Assembly: GCA_002077065.1 (NCBI GenBank)
Contig: NAJO01000074.1
Coordinates: forward strand, 1-64,000
DNA from: Cryoendolithus antarcticus
Taxonomy: Eukaryota; Ascomycota; Dothideomycetes; Cladosporiales; Cladosporiaceae
Direction: 5' to 3'
Length of the DNA stretch: 64,000 nucleotides
The notes under the pieces are model-generated. The model ran no database searches. It saw only the letters and a program-made list of their open reading frames with translations, and was not told where the DNA came from. This document shows positions 22,389-34,151 of this stretch, piece after piece (positions within the stretch are counted from its first letter, which is position 1; every line of letters starts with the position of its first letter). The position numbers and the translations under genes are program-made.

Positions 22389-23549
22389 GTCTATTTCGAC
22401 ACGCTGTTCAGTGCATCACATTGGCTGCCCTCAAGCTTGCGGGCTGAGGCTGTCAGGCTTCTCCGCGGTGCGGGAGGGATTGGGGGAGGTGAAGGTGTGG
22501 TTTCCTCGCTCGTGCAAGTTGCCGTCGCGGTGAGAGGTCCTCGGCGGCGGAGACGGGCGGTGTCGTGTTGTCTTGGACGCCGGTGCACGCCGCAGTGCTG
22601 CGCGGTGCTGTGCGTGCTGATTGTAGTATGATTGGCGTTAGATACTGGCAAGGGATGGACGTGTCGAGTGAGGCCGTAGTCCGGTGGTGAACGGGGCGGG
22701 CTTGTTGCAGAGATTCGTGTCTTGTGCCTTGATGTCGGGTCCGATGCTCGCTCGTTGCTCGGCTCAGACTCTGCAACACCTCTCCACAGCACACACAATT
22801 GCGATCGAGGTATACTCAAGCAGCAGAAGTATACAGAATGTTCGTCACAATGGCATGGTACAATATTGACAGGCAAAGCATTGCCGAAGCAGGCATTACG
22901 AATCGAGTGTCTTCTCGCGATATCTCCCGCTGTCAAGCTGCTACGTCCGACCGGCGCTCGTGCAGAGGATCATTGAATACGCATAGCCGCCCTGACAGAG
23001 TTTCCGTGCACTACATGCTCAGCATGACTGTGTCTGCCACGTACTATTCGTCACTAGCACTGCTCACGCCAGCACGGATCTCTATCATATGCCTTCACGT
23101 CCTGTTCAATCTTGTGTTCAGCCTGAGACAAAGCCAAGGTCACGAAACCGTGAAATGTACCAGAAGCTCGGACCCTGAGTCCGCGCTTCAACGTCACACC
23201 ACACATCGCGGTTCGACGGCCGAGACTGTCGTGGCGAACGTTGAAGAGCTACAGTCAATTCAGTACCATGATCATCTAAACGCACAGGTTGCCAATTACA
23301 TGCGCCAGTGGCAGCATATGAGAGCAGGAGATCAGCGGCATATGCAGAGAGATGTCTGCGTATCTCGCACACCGATTGCTGTCTCAGGGTATCTGCTCCA
23401 TGCAATGCCCTACCGATGTGCCCTCCCAAAACGCGCCCATTGATGTCCCAAGCCCATGCTATGCTGTAGTCGCTCACACACGCGATGCTCGCTTGAACGC
23501 TCCTGTCCGAACTCCCATTCCCAATGCCATGCCTCAGCCAAACCTTCGC
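22389..23549. other. Intergenic region, no gene seen
   Basis: Upstream of the LAMMER kinase gene and downstream of the CSC1-like gene. A 214-codon plus-strand frame (22799-23443) has no domain or repeat and I do not accept it. Confidence 0.45.
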
Positions 23550-26500
23550 TCACAGCGCAATCAAATCAACATTACTAAAGTCCGGCGGACTCTTGTCAAA
23601 AGTCGCCCTCCCCTTCCTATCCAAACCCGTCCCCTCATTACTCATCTCAAGGTGCTTGCTGACCGCCTTGCCTCTCCTTATTTCGTCATCACTGATACCA
23701 AGAGCGTCTTTCGGCAGCCAAATGACCGGCTTCCTGGCCCTCAACGCCGAATGCTGAAACGCATACCTGACCAGCAAATCCCTCTCATCCGGCGTCAAAT
23801 CCTCCAACTCATCCGCATATCCCGCAAACAGCACATCAGCAACAGTCTTCTGCGCTTCGATATCATTATCGGCGCCTCTGGAGACAGCGGCTTGTAGACC
23901 GTTGGCTTCAGCAAGGCGGGCTTCAACGCGGCGGTTCGCGTCGCGCATAGTCTGCTCGACGAGGTCTTCGGCCATGCCTGTGACTTTCAGCGCGGGCTTG
24001 ACGACGGGCTCGGTCAACTTGAGCACGCCTGCGCCGGTATCTTTTGCGGCTTGGCGCCAGCGGTCGCTCTTAATCCACGAGGATTGTGCTGGGGGTTGAT
24101 GTGGGGTATTGTGGCCCGCATTACGGTGCCAGGAGTTGCGAGAAGGGGATTGCGGGTTGTGGTAGGAGTCGTGGGAGGGGTTGCTGTTTAGGCCGGGGTG
24201 GCTGCGTCGTCGCGCTATGTCTTCTGTTTCTTTGCGCGTCGCTGCTTCGTCTTCAGCGGTCTCGGCTCGCTCCCTGTCTTCGAGCTGGTGCTCGACGCCA
24301 TGGGCCGAGGAGTCCTCGTCTTCCTGTGCTGCCGAGTCGAACTTCGATGCTTGTGCGCGCGCGAACTCTTCATCGCGGATGACGGCGTCGTCTTCGAGTG
24401 TGATCGGCAGGTATCGCAGCAGTGGGGCGAAGGTCTGGTTGAGCATGAAGTGGTAGATCACCGTGAACACCCCCACCATGATTATGATGATGCCTTGAGG
24501 GACGCAAGAGGCATTTTGATTCTCGTCTCTAGCCAGGAAGAAGAACCCAGCAAGGCAGACTTCCATCACGTACAGCCCAGTGAAGAGTTGATTGACAGCC
24601 TGAGGGAATAGCACGCCGCCGGTGTCTTCTCGGAAGCGGTACACGTACAGCACGTTGTACCTGTATACGATCCAGTAAAGCCCAAAGATGATGATCATGA
24701 AGAACATGATCAACGGGGCAATGACGCTGTAGATGATGCCAATGACAGCAAAGTTGGTGAAGGGCGGGAAGAAAGATCCCCACTTCACCTCCGGTAGCGT
24801 AGTCTGACGTCTCCATTTCGCTCGCGGTGTACTGTCGAGCAGAGGACCCAGAACGAACCATCCGAAGAGCGTACCGACCTGAAGCAGCGCACTGGCCGAA
24901 TTCGAGAGACCCTGGATTGTCAGGTAGGAGAAAAAGTAATTGGCGGCTTTCGGCATCGTCTGCGCAAGATTACTGGCGACGCCCAGAGGGTCACTTGCAG
25001 CCTTTGAGAAAAAGGAGAGAAGTCCACCGGATATCGACACGACCAGGAAAATCTGAATGAACAGGAAGACGAAGTACCAGCCCTGCACGCCAGTCTCGCG
25101 AGCACTTCCAGTGGACACACCCTGGAGCTTAACCAGGAAGCGGTAGATAATCGGGACCAGAAGTAGGACTATTTGCACGATCGCAGGTGGTAGCACACCA
25201 GAGACGATACTCTTGGCTGCAGTTGGCCATGTGGTCAAGAAGCCCAGCCAAGATATCTGCGTCGAAACGACGCCGATGTTGGCCAATAGCGAGGAGAATG
25301 TAACTGGTATCGCATAGAAGATCACCAGTCCGACACTGATCGCCACAACGATGGAGAATCTGATGTACCTCTCCCACCACTTGATCGACATGTTATCCCA
25401 GAGCACATCGTTCGGGCTGATCTCGACGGTGCGAGGCGACATGTGGTTTGGTACATGATGGCTGACTGCTTGGCAAGCCATGTGTGCAGCAACTTGGTGG
25501 TTGAATTGGATGAAGGCGCTGTTCATGAAGGGGTACTTCTCGACGTTGTTCTGGTCCGCTTGAATCTCTAGATTGAGACGGGCAACCTCGCGGCGAAGAT
25601 AGTAGATCCGATCCACTTGCTTGCCGACGAGAGGGAGAGATGGAAACCAGGTCTGATTCACGATCGGTAGGCGCATCTTTTCGCGGTCCTTAGCCGCGAT
25701 GTACGTCCGCCACAGGGCGTCTTCGTCTTTGTCATCATCGAAGTCTGGGCTGAGTGCCTCGGGATATACTTCCTTGACTTCTTCTGCTTTGTCCTTTTTC
25801 CAGAACTGAAGCTTCTCTGCCCACTTACTGCCGGAAACCTTCTGCTCCGGGTTGGCTTTCAAATCCTGCGAATTGTCGATAGCAGAGGAATCGACTGCCG
25901 TCTCTGAGCTGTCTCGCAGTGGCACCTCGTCGGAGTTCTTGCTTGGAACAGGTGGACGGTTGTTATCTGTCACTTCGTCTCCCTGTTTCTCCTTTAACCT
26001 GCCGTCCATGCCCACCTTAATGTTCCCGTTGCCCATTGATGTGAGCTCCCGCGCCTCCTCAAGCTTCTCCTTGCTCGCACCCTCCTTCTTCATCTTCTTA
26101 AGATGCTTCGTCCGGCACAGCTTGATTAGATTCGTCTCAGCGTTTTCGAGGCTCTTAGCGAACTTATCCCTGAGCGAGACCTTGTCGGCCAATTCATCAA
26201 AGTTGCGGTTGATCCAGATGTTTCTGATACCTCCCGGAAAGACATCGTACAGACCATCGAGTGCCTCGGTAGTCAGCCACTTCTTCGGAATGCCCGTGAC
26301 AAGCACAGTGGTGGCCGAGGCGCGAATGCGATGCTGTGGACTCGTCAAGTACGCCTGTCGAACGCGAATGTAGCCGCGCAGCTCCTTGAATATCACATAG
26401 CACACGTAGATAACAACAGTAATCGCCAAGAACAGATGTGCCCAGAGTCTGTGACCCGTGTGCTCAGGCGCCACGTTCGAAATTGAAAGGATCGAGATAC

Positions 26501-26995
26501 CCTGGGACTCCGTATCGCCACCCGAGAAGCGATTGATGGGGAGCAGGATAGGTAGGAGCAGTAAAGCTAGGGGTACGAAGATCTTTAGCAGCATGCGTAG
26601 GTAGCGTAGGAAGAAGTACGCATCGAGACCGCTCTTCTGGATGAACTGCAGACTGGGCGTGGCGAAGATGGGTTTGAGCCATGCTATGACTCCGTGGGGG
26701 GGAGGAGCGACTCGCTCGCGTTCGGGTACGAGATAAGTGCGCGGTCGACTGTGATGTGTGAGCATGCCGCGATGTCTCCCTGGGGGTCTACCTGGACTCA
26801 CTATATTCGTGACAGCCGCCATCGTAGCAGAACAAATGCGAATGTCTGTGCGCCAAAAGAAGCAGACGCGATGCCTATTGCTCCGATGAGTGCACCCCAG
26901 GTGATGTGTTCGGCTGCCAATGCTGCTCCTGAGTTGCCGTTGAGCAGACTGCCCAAGCTGGCACTGGTCGCCGTGGCGCTCGGTGCGGTGGACAT
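23550..26995 (-). CDS. CSC1/OSCA-type osmosensitive calcium-permeable channel (DUF221)
   Basis: Exon 1 (26995-26802) and exon 2 (26748-23550) join across a 53-nt intron (26749-26801) to give RIYRPRTYLVPERERV, as expected for the family; about 1130 aa. An ATG 13 codons earlier (27034) is also possible. The first membrane helix is in exon 1 (ITWGALIGAIGIASASFGAQ), followed by LKIFVPLALLLLPILLPI and LFLAITVVIYVCYVIF. A long cytosolic RRM-like domain follows (TTVLVTGIPKKWLTTEALDG) with an inserted charged linker, then the pore-forming helices from about YIRFSIVVAISVGLVIFYAI. The C-terminal 300 residues are polar and cytosolic. The unspliced frame that extends upstream to 27050 lacks the first helix and is an artefact. 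Stretch-activated cation conductance at the plasma membrane is known for the family. Confidence 0.93.
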
Positions 26996-27698
26996 GCTGT
27001 GTTCTATCCACGATATCCAGGTAGAAGTCTTCAATTGTACTGAGGGCCACTCTCTTGCGGCGAATGCATGCTCTGTGCTTGACAGTCGACTTGGCTCCGC
27101 GAGTAAGGGTCTTGATGCAGAACGATGATATGAGTGTGATTTGCCGGCCAGCCGTGCTCAGGTGGTATTAGGTAGGAGGTGCGATGGTGAGCGACAGAAT
27201 GAGACCCGTTACAAAAGAAGCTATTGACCACAATCAAAGCAAGAGCGGCCTGGCCTTGGAATTGTCGTTCTGCATGAGGTCCGTGGCCAATGTTTGTGCA
27301 TACGCGACCGCGCGCCAGATACGTCACAGTGAAACAAGGGACGGCGCTTCTCCACGCCCTGCCGCCGTTTGGAACTTTATATTGGTCGTTTCATGTGAAC
27401 GCCGATGCGAAGGTTTGAGAGGACACTGGCAACGTCTACACATACTGATGGCTCCACCCTATATATGTTGAAGTTCGAGCACATGCCTGCGATTACTCGC
27501 GGCTCTTCTACATCTACAACGTGTTGCCGATATGAAGTGGCTGTCGGAAATCTTGTTAGACCCATGTACTCCCAGCGCCACGTCTTGCAAGCGAGACGCG
27601 TCTAGCGACGCTGGGACTGACTGCATCTTACAACCTTTCTGAACTTGCAAGACTGGTCAGGCTGCTGTACCAACAGGCATGATCCAACAACACGCCTC
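26996..27698. other. Intergenic region, no gene seen
   Basis: Promoter of the CSC1-like gene and 3' flank of the endonuclease gene. No feature recognised. Confidence 0.5.
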
Positions 27699-28838
27699 TC
27701 ATCCATCACCCGGGTCCTGAATCTTATCAATATCGAATGATGCATAAATCGGAACATGATCGCTTGGCCCTCGATCACCAGGTGTTCCCAATATGCTGGC
27801 ATTGGTACAGTTCGCACTCAGTCCGGGTGTGCACAAGATCATGTCGACGCGATCACAACTGGTGCCAAACGGTCTTCCCCGTGGGAAGTACGAGTATGCT
27901 CTCGTGTTTGGATGTAGCTTGCGGTAGACATCGACCATGCCCAGTCCAGTGATGGGCGAGCTGCCAGCAATTGCCTTCATAGCATGATCATCAGCAGTCA
28001 AAGCAACAGGATTCGGCGTGCCAAAGAATCGCCTCTCGAAGTCTTGACGATTCAGCACATGCTGCTGCGGAGTGGTCCTGAGGTTCGGATGACCATCGAC
28101 AGGTGCACGAGCGATATTGATGTCCCCAGAAACGATCACCTCGTATCCTTCATTTACGAGCTTGCCACAGTCAGCAGCAAGCAAAGCATGGACAGCAAGC
28201 TTCCGATCATGTCTCGTGCCCTTCACCTCGCCTGTCAATGCGTCCTTGTACGGATTGTCGGTCCCATTTACCATGTAGACATTATAAATTGCCATCTTGG
28301 GCACGTTGACTACAGCCTTCGTCTCGATGACGGAGAAGCGTCCCTCCTGGTCCCAAGTCACATCGCGGACGCGCTCGACATACTTGTCGGAGAAGTCCTT
28401 CCGAATGATGCTGCATACACCATAGACCTTACCTCCGAAGCCTCGAGCGTTGTGTGGGTCGTTAGGTAGCGTGAAGTGAGCCACATAATCCGGCGTACCT
28501 TCAGCCTCGCCAGCTTGACGTGAAACCGCTCGTTGAACAGCACGACGTGTCTGCGTATCATCTGCTCGAATCTTGACTTCCTGCAAGAACAGCAAGGCCG
28601 GCCAACTGTGTGATCTCAGGAACTCCCTGAGGGACGGAGACGTATCAGCTGATGAAGCTCCAGAATTGCTCGTTGACTTGAAGAAAGTTGTGATCGATTG
28701 CTGGACGAAGGGACCGATTCCATTGACGTTCCAGCTGTATAGGTCGATCGTAACAAACGCCGTTGCCATATGGGGTACTGGAGTTTCTGTCGCTATCCTT
28801 CTCCGCTTCAGCGGCGGCGGCGAGATGGCTCCAGTCAT
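27699..28838 (-). CDS. Exonuclease III/AP-endonuclease-family protein
   Basis: Intronless, 379 aa, with the complete endonuclease/exonuclease/phosphatase active site of the ExoIII/APE1 class: LYSWNVNGIG (Asn), ALLFLQEVKI (metal-binding Glu), MAIYNVYMVN (Tyr), EVIVSGDINIARAPVDG (Asp and Asn), SCDRVDMIL and GPSDHVPIYASF (Asp-His pair). The family cuts the DNA backbone 5' to abasic sites in base-excision repair. The N-terminal KRRRI motif could serve nuclear import. It lacks the Zn-finger extension of Apn2-type enzymes, so I call the subfamily only as ExoIII/APE1-like. Confidence 0.88.
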   Translation of the reverse strand: MTGAISPPPLKRRRIATETPVPHMATAFVTIDLYSWNVNGIGPFVQQSITTFFKSTSNSGASSADTSPSLREFLRSHSWPALLFLQEVKIRADDTQTRRAVQRAVSRQAGEAEGTPDYVAHFTLPNDPHNARGFGGKVYGVCSIIRKDFSDKYVERVRDVTWDQEGRFSVIETKAVVNVPKMAIYNVYMVNGTDNPYKDALTGEVKGTRHDRKLAVHALLAADCGKLVNEGYEVIVSGDINIARAPVDGHPNLRTTPQQHVLNRQDFERRFFGTPNPVALTADDHAMKAIAGSSPITGLGMVDVYRKLHPNTRAYSYFPRGRPFGTSCDRVDMILCTPGLSANCTNASILGTPGDRGPSDHVPIYASFDIDKIQDPGDG

Positions 28839-29343
28839 GATTTTGAGACGTAGACTGCTAGTGCCCCGACCAACAGAGGTGTGTCGGAGCGTTTGCAGTA
28901 TGAAGTGATCGGACTGACATTGTTTACTTTAGTGTGCCGCAGCATCACGCACGGAGCGAAGGGACAAGATATCTAAACGTTTACATCGGGCTGCGTTGCT
29001 CGGATCCATTGATTCCAGCAGAACTCTTATTTCATGGAGGTACACTGGTGTAATCCTCCATATCCTTCTTTGGTTCTCCGAGTGATTGTGATAAGCGTTG
29101 TAATGCGCATGTTTCTTCCCGTCCGATGGTGGGAGACACAGGAGATCTGAGCTTCACATGACTCGCGCCCCAATATTGCTCTCGTGATGCCAAGGCGAAC
29201 ATCCTGTCCATGACAATATGAGCCTTCGATTGCTAATTGTACAAAGTCACATACTACTGAAAGTATAGTCTACCACTCTCGGGAGCCAAAAGCTACGGCT
29301 ACTTACGGGCAAGGCGAACCTGATCACCTACCGGCACACCAAA
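28839..29343. other. Promoter region between divergent genes
   Basis: Lies between the endonuclease gene (minus) and the SRP19 gene (plus). No further feature recognised. Confidence 0.5.
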
Positions 29344-30257
29344 ATGGCCAACCCACGGATAGAGGAAGTCGACGATGTCTCTGACCCTGAGGAGGTCGAC
29401 CTCGAGGAGGCCTTTGACTTCGCTCGACCCGGTCAGAACACCCTCGCGCCTGCCAGCGATCCGTCTCAGTCTCGCCTGGACCCCGACTTTATGCAGCAAA
29501 TGCTCGCGAATCAAGGCGGTGCAAACCCACAGATGAACGAGAAGGAGCGGCTGCAGCGAGAACGGCAAGCAACAGAAAGTGCGAAGCAATATCAGTGTCT
29601 ATACCCTGTGTACTTCGATGCGTCCCGATCACGAGAAGAGGGAAGGAGGGTGAAGATGGATGATGCTGTGGACTGTCCGCTGGCTAGGGAGATCGTGGAA
29701 GCACTGCAGTACATTGGTGATTCGCAGAATATCCCGTTCAGAGTTGTGTTTGAGCCGCACAAGTCCCATCCGAAGGACTGGGCAAATCCTGGGAGGATAC
29801 GGGTGCTGGTGAAGAAGGATGGAAAGGCTGTGGATAAGAAGGTGAAAAACAGTAAGTTGTGACCCGAACGTCAATTTCCGATCCATGGCTGACATGCATA
29901 CAAGAGCATCATTTATACAAGCTCGTCGCAAACTATCTGAAAGCGCACCCGACAAACGAGAATTCCCCGATGAAGATGCAAATGCGTGGTCTACCTCCAC
30001 AAAAGGAGAAGATCCCACCGCCTGCTGTACCAAGAGGTTTCAAGATCAGCTCCATCTTGCCTCTGCACTCGCCTGCGCTCTCCGGCGGCGGTGTCAGTGA
30101 CAACATGATGCAAGACATGATGAAGGAGCTGCAGAGCGCTGGCGGCGGGCAGGGCATGCCAAGTCTGCCGGCAGGTCTCGGCAATATGATGGGCGGAGGC
30201 GGTGGGGGCGGAACAGGTTCTGGCGCGGTACAGAAGAAAGACAAGAAGAAGCGATGA
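29344..30257 (+). CDS. SEC65: Signal recognition particle subunit SRP19/Sec65
   Basis: Exon 1 (29344-29851) and exon 2 (29905-30257) are joined across a 53-nt intron (29852-29904, GTAAGT donor, CAAG acceptor), giving VKNKHHLYKLVANYLKAHPT; 286 aa. The SRP19 domain starts at about residue 80 (YQCLYPVYFDASRSREEGRR) and runs through DCPLAREIVEALQY and PGRIRVLVKKDG. SRP19 binds SRP RNA helices 6 and 8 and enables SRP54 binding, for targeting of secretory proteins to the ER. The acidic N-terminus (EEVDDVSDPEEVDLEEAF) and the Gly/Met-rich, Lys-rich tail (VQKKDKKKR) are typical of fungal Sec65. Confidence 0.95.
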
Positions 30258-32484
30258 ACTTGGACGATGCGATGTGTGTCGGTACGTTTCAGGAAATCAG
30301 GTCCTTCGTGCGGCACTATGCTGCAGACCTGCAGCCAATGTGGATGCCAATCGATGGGATCATGGCCGCATTGGAGCCTAGCAGTGAGGTACTCCTTGGC
30401 CTCAACATACATCACTCGCAACGATACTAAGCTGCTCTAAGAAGGGAATCACAGGTCCAGTGCGCGGAATTGGGCGCTGCAACCTGGTCTCGAGTAACAC
30501 AGCTTGTGGGAGTGCTGGAAGGCAGACTCAATCTGGACGACAATCGGGACAGAGGAGCGGTCTGCCGTGGCGTACTGGCGAGATCGGCGCTGGCGCTCTT
30601 GTTCGCATAGGCGGCCAGGCTGTCAAAGGGTGTACCAGAAGCCTGCACTGATGATAGGGTACGATGCAGCGTCGTCGGTGGCTCCATTACGCCGGCAAGA
30701 CTATGCCGTCTTAAATTACGCTTCACTGGATCAGGATATCTTAGTGCCTTGGCGATTCGCGTGCCAGTCTGGCTCAGCAGATGAAGCTCCACAATTCACT
30801 ACCGTACATGATGCACATCATTTCTAGTGCACTATATCGAAGCTCCATCCCTACTAGACTCAACTTTGTGAGCTTGCGTTCACTGCCTATATCGATCCCT
30901 GACCGGAAGTGCTGCTTGATACGGCCAAAAACCTCTACACCCGAGGAGATGATCGTGTCTCACCGTATAGCCGGCCGTTAATCCCTCACATCGGCACATC
31001 ATGGAGGTGAAGTCTGGTACACTTCGGGCCGTATTCGGTTCGGCAACCCGAAGGTCGGCAAGCGGCAACTCTTTCCGCACCTCATGCCTTGAAGACCATT
31101 CATTGCCGGAAGGTATGTGCGGATAGCAAACTTGGCAGCGATCGGGAGAATGTTCCACGAACAGCAATCGTGTGGCTAATCTAGTCTATACCACGCCAGG
31201 TCGAACTCCTGACCACATGCTGGAGAAGCGGACCGATCTTTGCTGAGCCACCCAGCACCCCATACCCTTCTCGCATCTAGCGCGCGAAGCCGTCCTGCAC
31301 TATGTGGATCCATCTCTTAGGGCCATGTCGCTTTCGAGTCTTCGACCCTTGTTTCCCCGATGGTGCACGTGGGGAAGGTATGGAGCAAACTCCGCGTAGC
31401 CGCGAGAGCGCATGCAGACCTCTGCGCTACATGTCACATCTCGCATGCCTTGGACATAGGCCAACCACATCATTGGCCCGAGACCATGCACTTGACGCGC
31501 CCGTGCAGATCGGCATGCTCTGAAGTGCGGGTTCAATGCGGCTAAGGGGCCTTGGCAAGGCTTTTTGTCATCGTTACAGTGTGGTTTTTCCACCAGAGAC
31601 GCTGGCGGATGAAGAAGTGAAGTGGGTTCGCTTCATGTCGTGTAACATCGACTAACCCGGCCCGCGGTCAAGAGGCGTCGACGTTATCCAGTATACCGGA
31701 AATTGTCGTCAATGATCGCGCCCGACATGGCATACTGGGCAATGTGAGCTGACTAGAACATCGCACGTTTGTACTACTTTGTTATGTTCGACTGCTGCCA
31801 AAATTGCCTCATACCGCATCGACAGCTTTCCATTATCGGCGTCATCGACGTCACTGTCAAGCCGCAGCCTCATCCAGTTGCGCACCTCCCTGTCATCTCT
31901 CTGATGGGTTGGCTGCACGGTGTGCCGCAGAATCATCGTATTTGTGAATCCGCAACGCTCCCAACAAAGCGCGGCAGCCACACCAGTGCGTCGATCAAAT
32001 AAGCAGCCAAAGATCCGACCCTGCGCAATGCGTGCCGTCTCTTGCGGTCACGAGTTCACCGCGGGCATGATCAACACTGCAATCACGAATCGGAGCAGGC
32101 GCTGCTGTCAGCCATTTGTTGTCGAACCGGCTCATGTCCCGAAAAGTGAGGTCGAGGCCCAGCTCCATGGATTCGGGCCTGGCTGCGGCAGAGGCACGAG
32201 GCTTCGGGGCGCTATGCCACTGTACCGGAATCGCACATGTTGCTCTATGCAGGGCGAGATTCACTTGATGCGGAGGCGCGGCAAAAGACGGTCTATATTG
32301 CTGCGTGTCGTGCTCTAGCTTCATTGCTTAGCGGACCCATCGCTTAAGAATTTCTTGGCATAGCGAGTCAGAGGTCTCTCAGATCGATCGTCGCAGTTGA
32401 CGTTCACTGAATGACCAACATAGGCGCCTCGTGGACACTCCGGTATTCCTGGGTATTCTGACCAAGTCGCCGAGTGGCATGGCT
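30258..32484. other. Long gene-poor region
   Basis: 2.2 kb with only short frames, none with a family match I recognise. A tRNA-like T-arm was checked near 31200 and rejected. No transposon hallmark or tandem repeat seen. Confidence 0.45.
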
Positions 32485-34151
32485 TCAAGACGAGTCCTTC
32501 TCCTGGAGCTTGTCAGTAAACTCGCAGACGGTAGCAGGTTCATGACGATTACTCACAACATGCGGTAATGATAACTTGCTATCGAAGTAGGTCTCAATCA
32601 CTCGTGTGACAGTGTCCGTAATGTGCTCAATGTCGACCTTGGTAACATTGAAGGCGGGAGCAAGCAAGATGTGATCGCCGCGCTCGCCATCGCAGGAGCC
32701 GTTACCAGGATAAATACTGATGTTGAATGGCGGCCGCATACCTAAACCACCATTAGAACGCTATGAGTGAGATATGGCAGACAGCCCACATACCTAATTC
32801 GTGAATGCCAGCCGCTACGCCGTCCGCCGAGTCAAATGGTTCCTTACTCGACTTGTCTCGTACGAATTCGATACCCCAAAACAGACCCTGTCCTCTTATG
32901 TCGCCAACGCAAGGATGGTCCGCGAGACTGCTTTTGAGCAGCTTCCCTAGCAAGGCACCTTGCTCACGAACATTGCTGACCAGGTCGTCTTTCCGGATAA
33001 TTTGTTGCACCTCAAGCGCTGCTCGGCACGCAAGTGGGTGAGCCTGGTATGTCTGACCGTGAGAGAAGGCACCCGATCCTTGCGCCAGTGCATTGACTAC
33101 CCGCTCATTGATCAGCATAGCAGCGACGGGCAGCGAACCACCACCAAGCGCCTTGCCCATGGTCATGATGTCCGGTGCGACACCCACCGAGGGGTCCTGC
33201 CAAGCGTGCAGCGGGTTCGGGAATGCTGCACTTGGTGCTGGGCCGACTCGCCCTGTTCCGCACATGATCTCATCCATGATGAGCAGCGCGCCATGTTTGT
33301 CGCACACCCGGCGCATCGCGGCGAAGTAGCCTGGTACAGATGGCACACAGCCCAAAGCCGCTCCCACGACGGGTTCCGCGATGAAGGCCACCACATTGCG
33401 TGGTCCAACTCTCTGGAATTCGGCCTCGAGCTCTGCTTCAAGCCGGGCAACGTACGCTTTGTCTGTTTCGTCGACACACAGACGTCCTCGGTAACCGAAA
33501 CATGCACTGACAAAGCTTGCATTCCGGCTCAACATAGGCTCATACAGTTTGCGACGAGCTCGGTGGCCGCCGACGCCGAGTGCACCAAGAGTAGTGCCGT
33601 GGTAGCTTTGCTCTCTTCCGATAAAATGCGTCCGTTGCGGTTCGGGCTGCGGCTTTTCGAGGAAGTACTGCCTGGCCATCTTCAATGCGGCTTCATTCGC
33701 TTCGCTCCCGCTCGACGTGAAGAACGCTCGTGCCATGATGTTATTGGTGGAGGAAATCAGCAGCGATGCTAGCTGCTCTACCGCATCAGTCGCGAAGAAC
33801 AGTGAGTGGCAGTACGAGACGCCATTTGTCAATTGCTCAATCAGGGCTCTCGTGACCCTGTTCCAAGATCAGTCGATTGATGCGATCTTGACTTAGACAT
33901 ACATACCGCTCGTCGTTACTACCAAGGCAAGCGACAGCTGCTCCACCAGTGGCGTCGAAAATCTTCTGGCCATTGCTGAGGTAGAGATAGTTACCCTTCG
34001 CGTGGCCGGCTTGGTGAGGATCGTGGTGGAGCGAGCGATGGAGTACGGCAGACGTGGACTTCTTGGCCGTCAACCCCGTCTTATGGAGGAGCGATCCCAG
34101 ATCTGTCGTGCCATTGTGCTGTACTTCGTCCTCTCCGATTGACCCCATCAT
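32485..34151 (-). CDS. Class III (PLP-dependent) aminotransferase
   Basis: Three or four exons: 34151-33907, 33857-32794, 32741-32485, the last probably split again by a 54-nt intron at 32503-32556 (GTGAGT donor, ACTGAC branch, CAG). That gives about 503 aa; without the last splice, 521 aa. Motifs in order: YLYLSNGQKIFDATGGAAVA, RAFFTSSGSEANEAALKMAR, ALLIMDEIMCGTGRVG (the PLP-ring Asp) and DIMTMGKALGGGSLPVAAML (Schiff-base Lys), then FSHGQTYQAHPLACRAAL. This is the fold-type I family of ornithine, GABA and omega-amino-acid transaminases; the substrate cannot be read from the sequence. The start is Met at MMGSIGEDEV, since upstream codons of the open frame contain no ATG. No pathway partner is adjacent. 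Confidence 0.9.

Noticed and set aside
22799..23443. 214-codon plus-strand frame
   Set aside because: No domain, no convincing hydrophobic pattern, no splice-linked partner. Kept as intergenic.
26802..27050. Unspliced upstream extension of the CSC1-like frame (start at 27050)
   Set aside because: It replaces the expected first membrane helix with a His/Arg-rich stretch. Splicing 26749-26801 restores the family N-terminus in another frame.
31150..31240. tRNA-like sequence with GGTCGAACTCC
   Set aside because: The T-loop lacks a base, the A-box-like string is only 26 nt upstream, and no acceptor stem forms.
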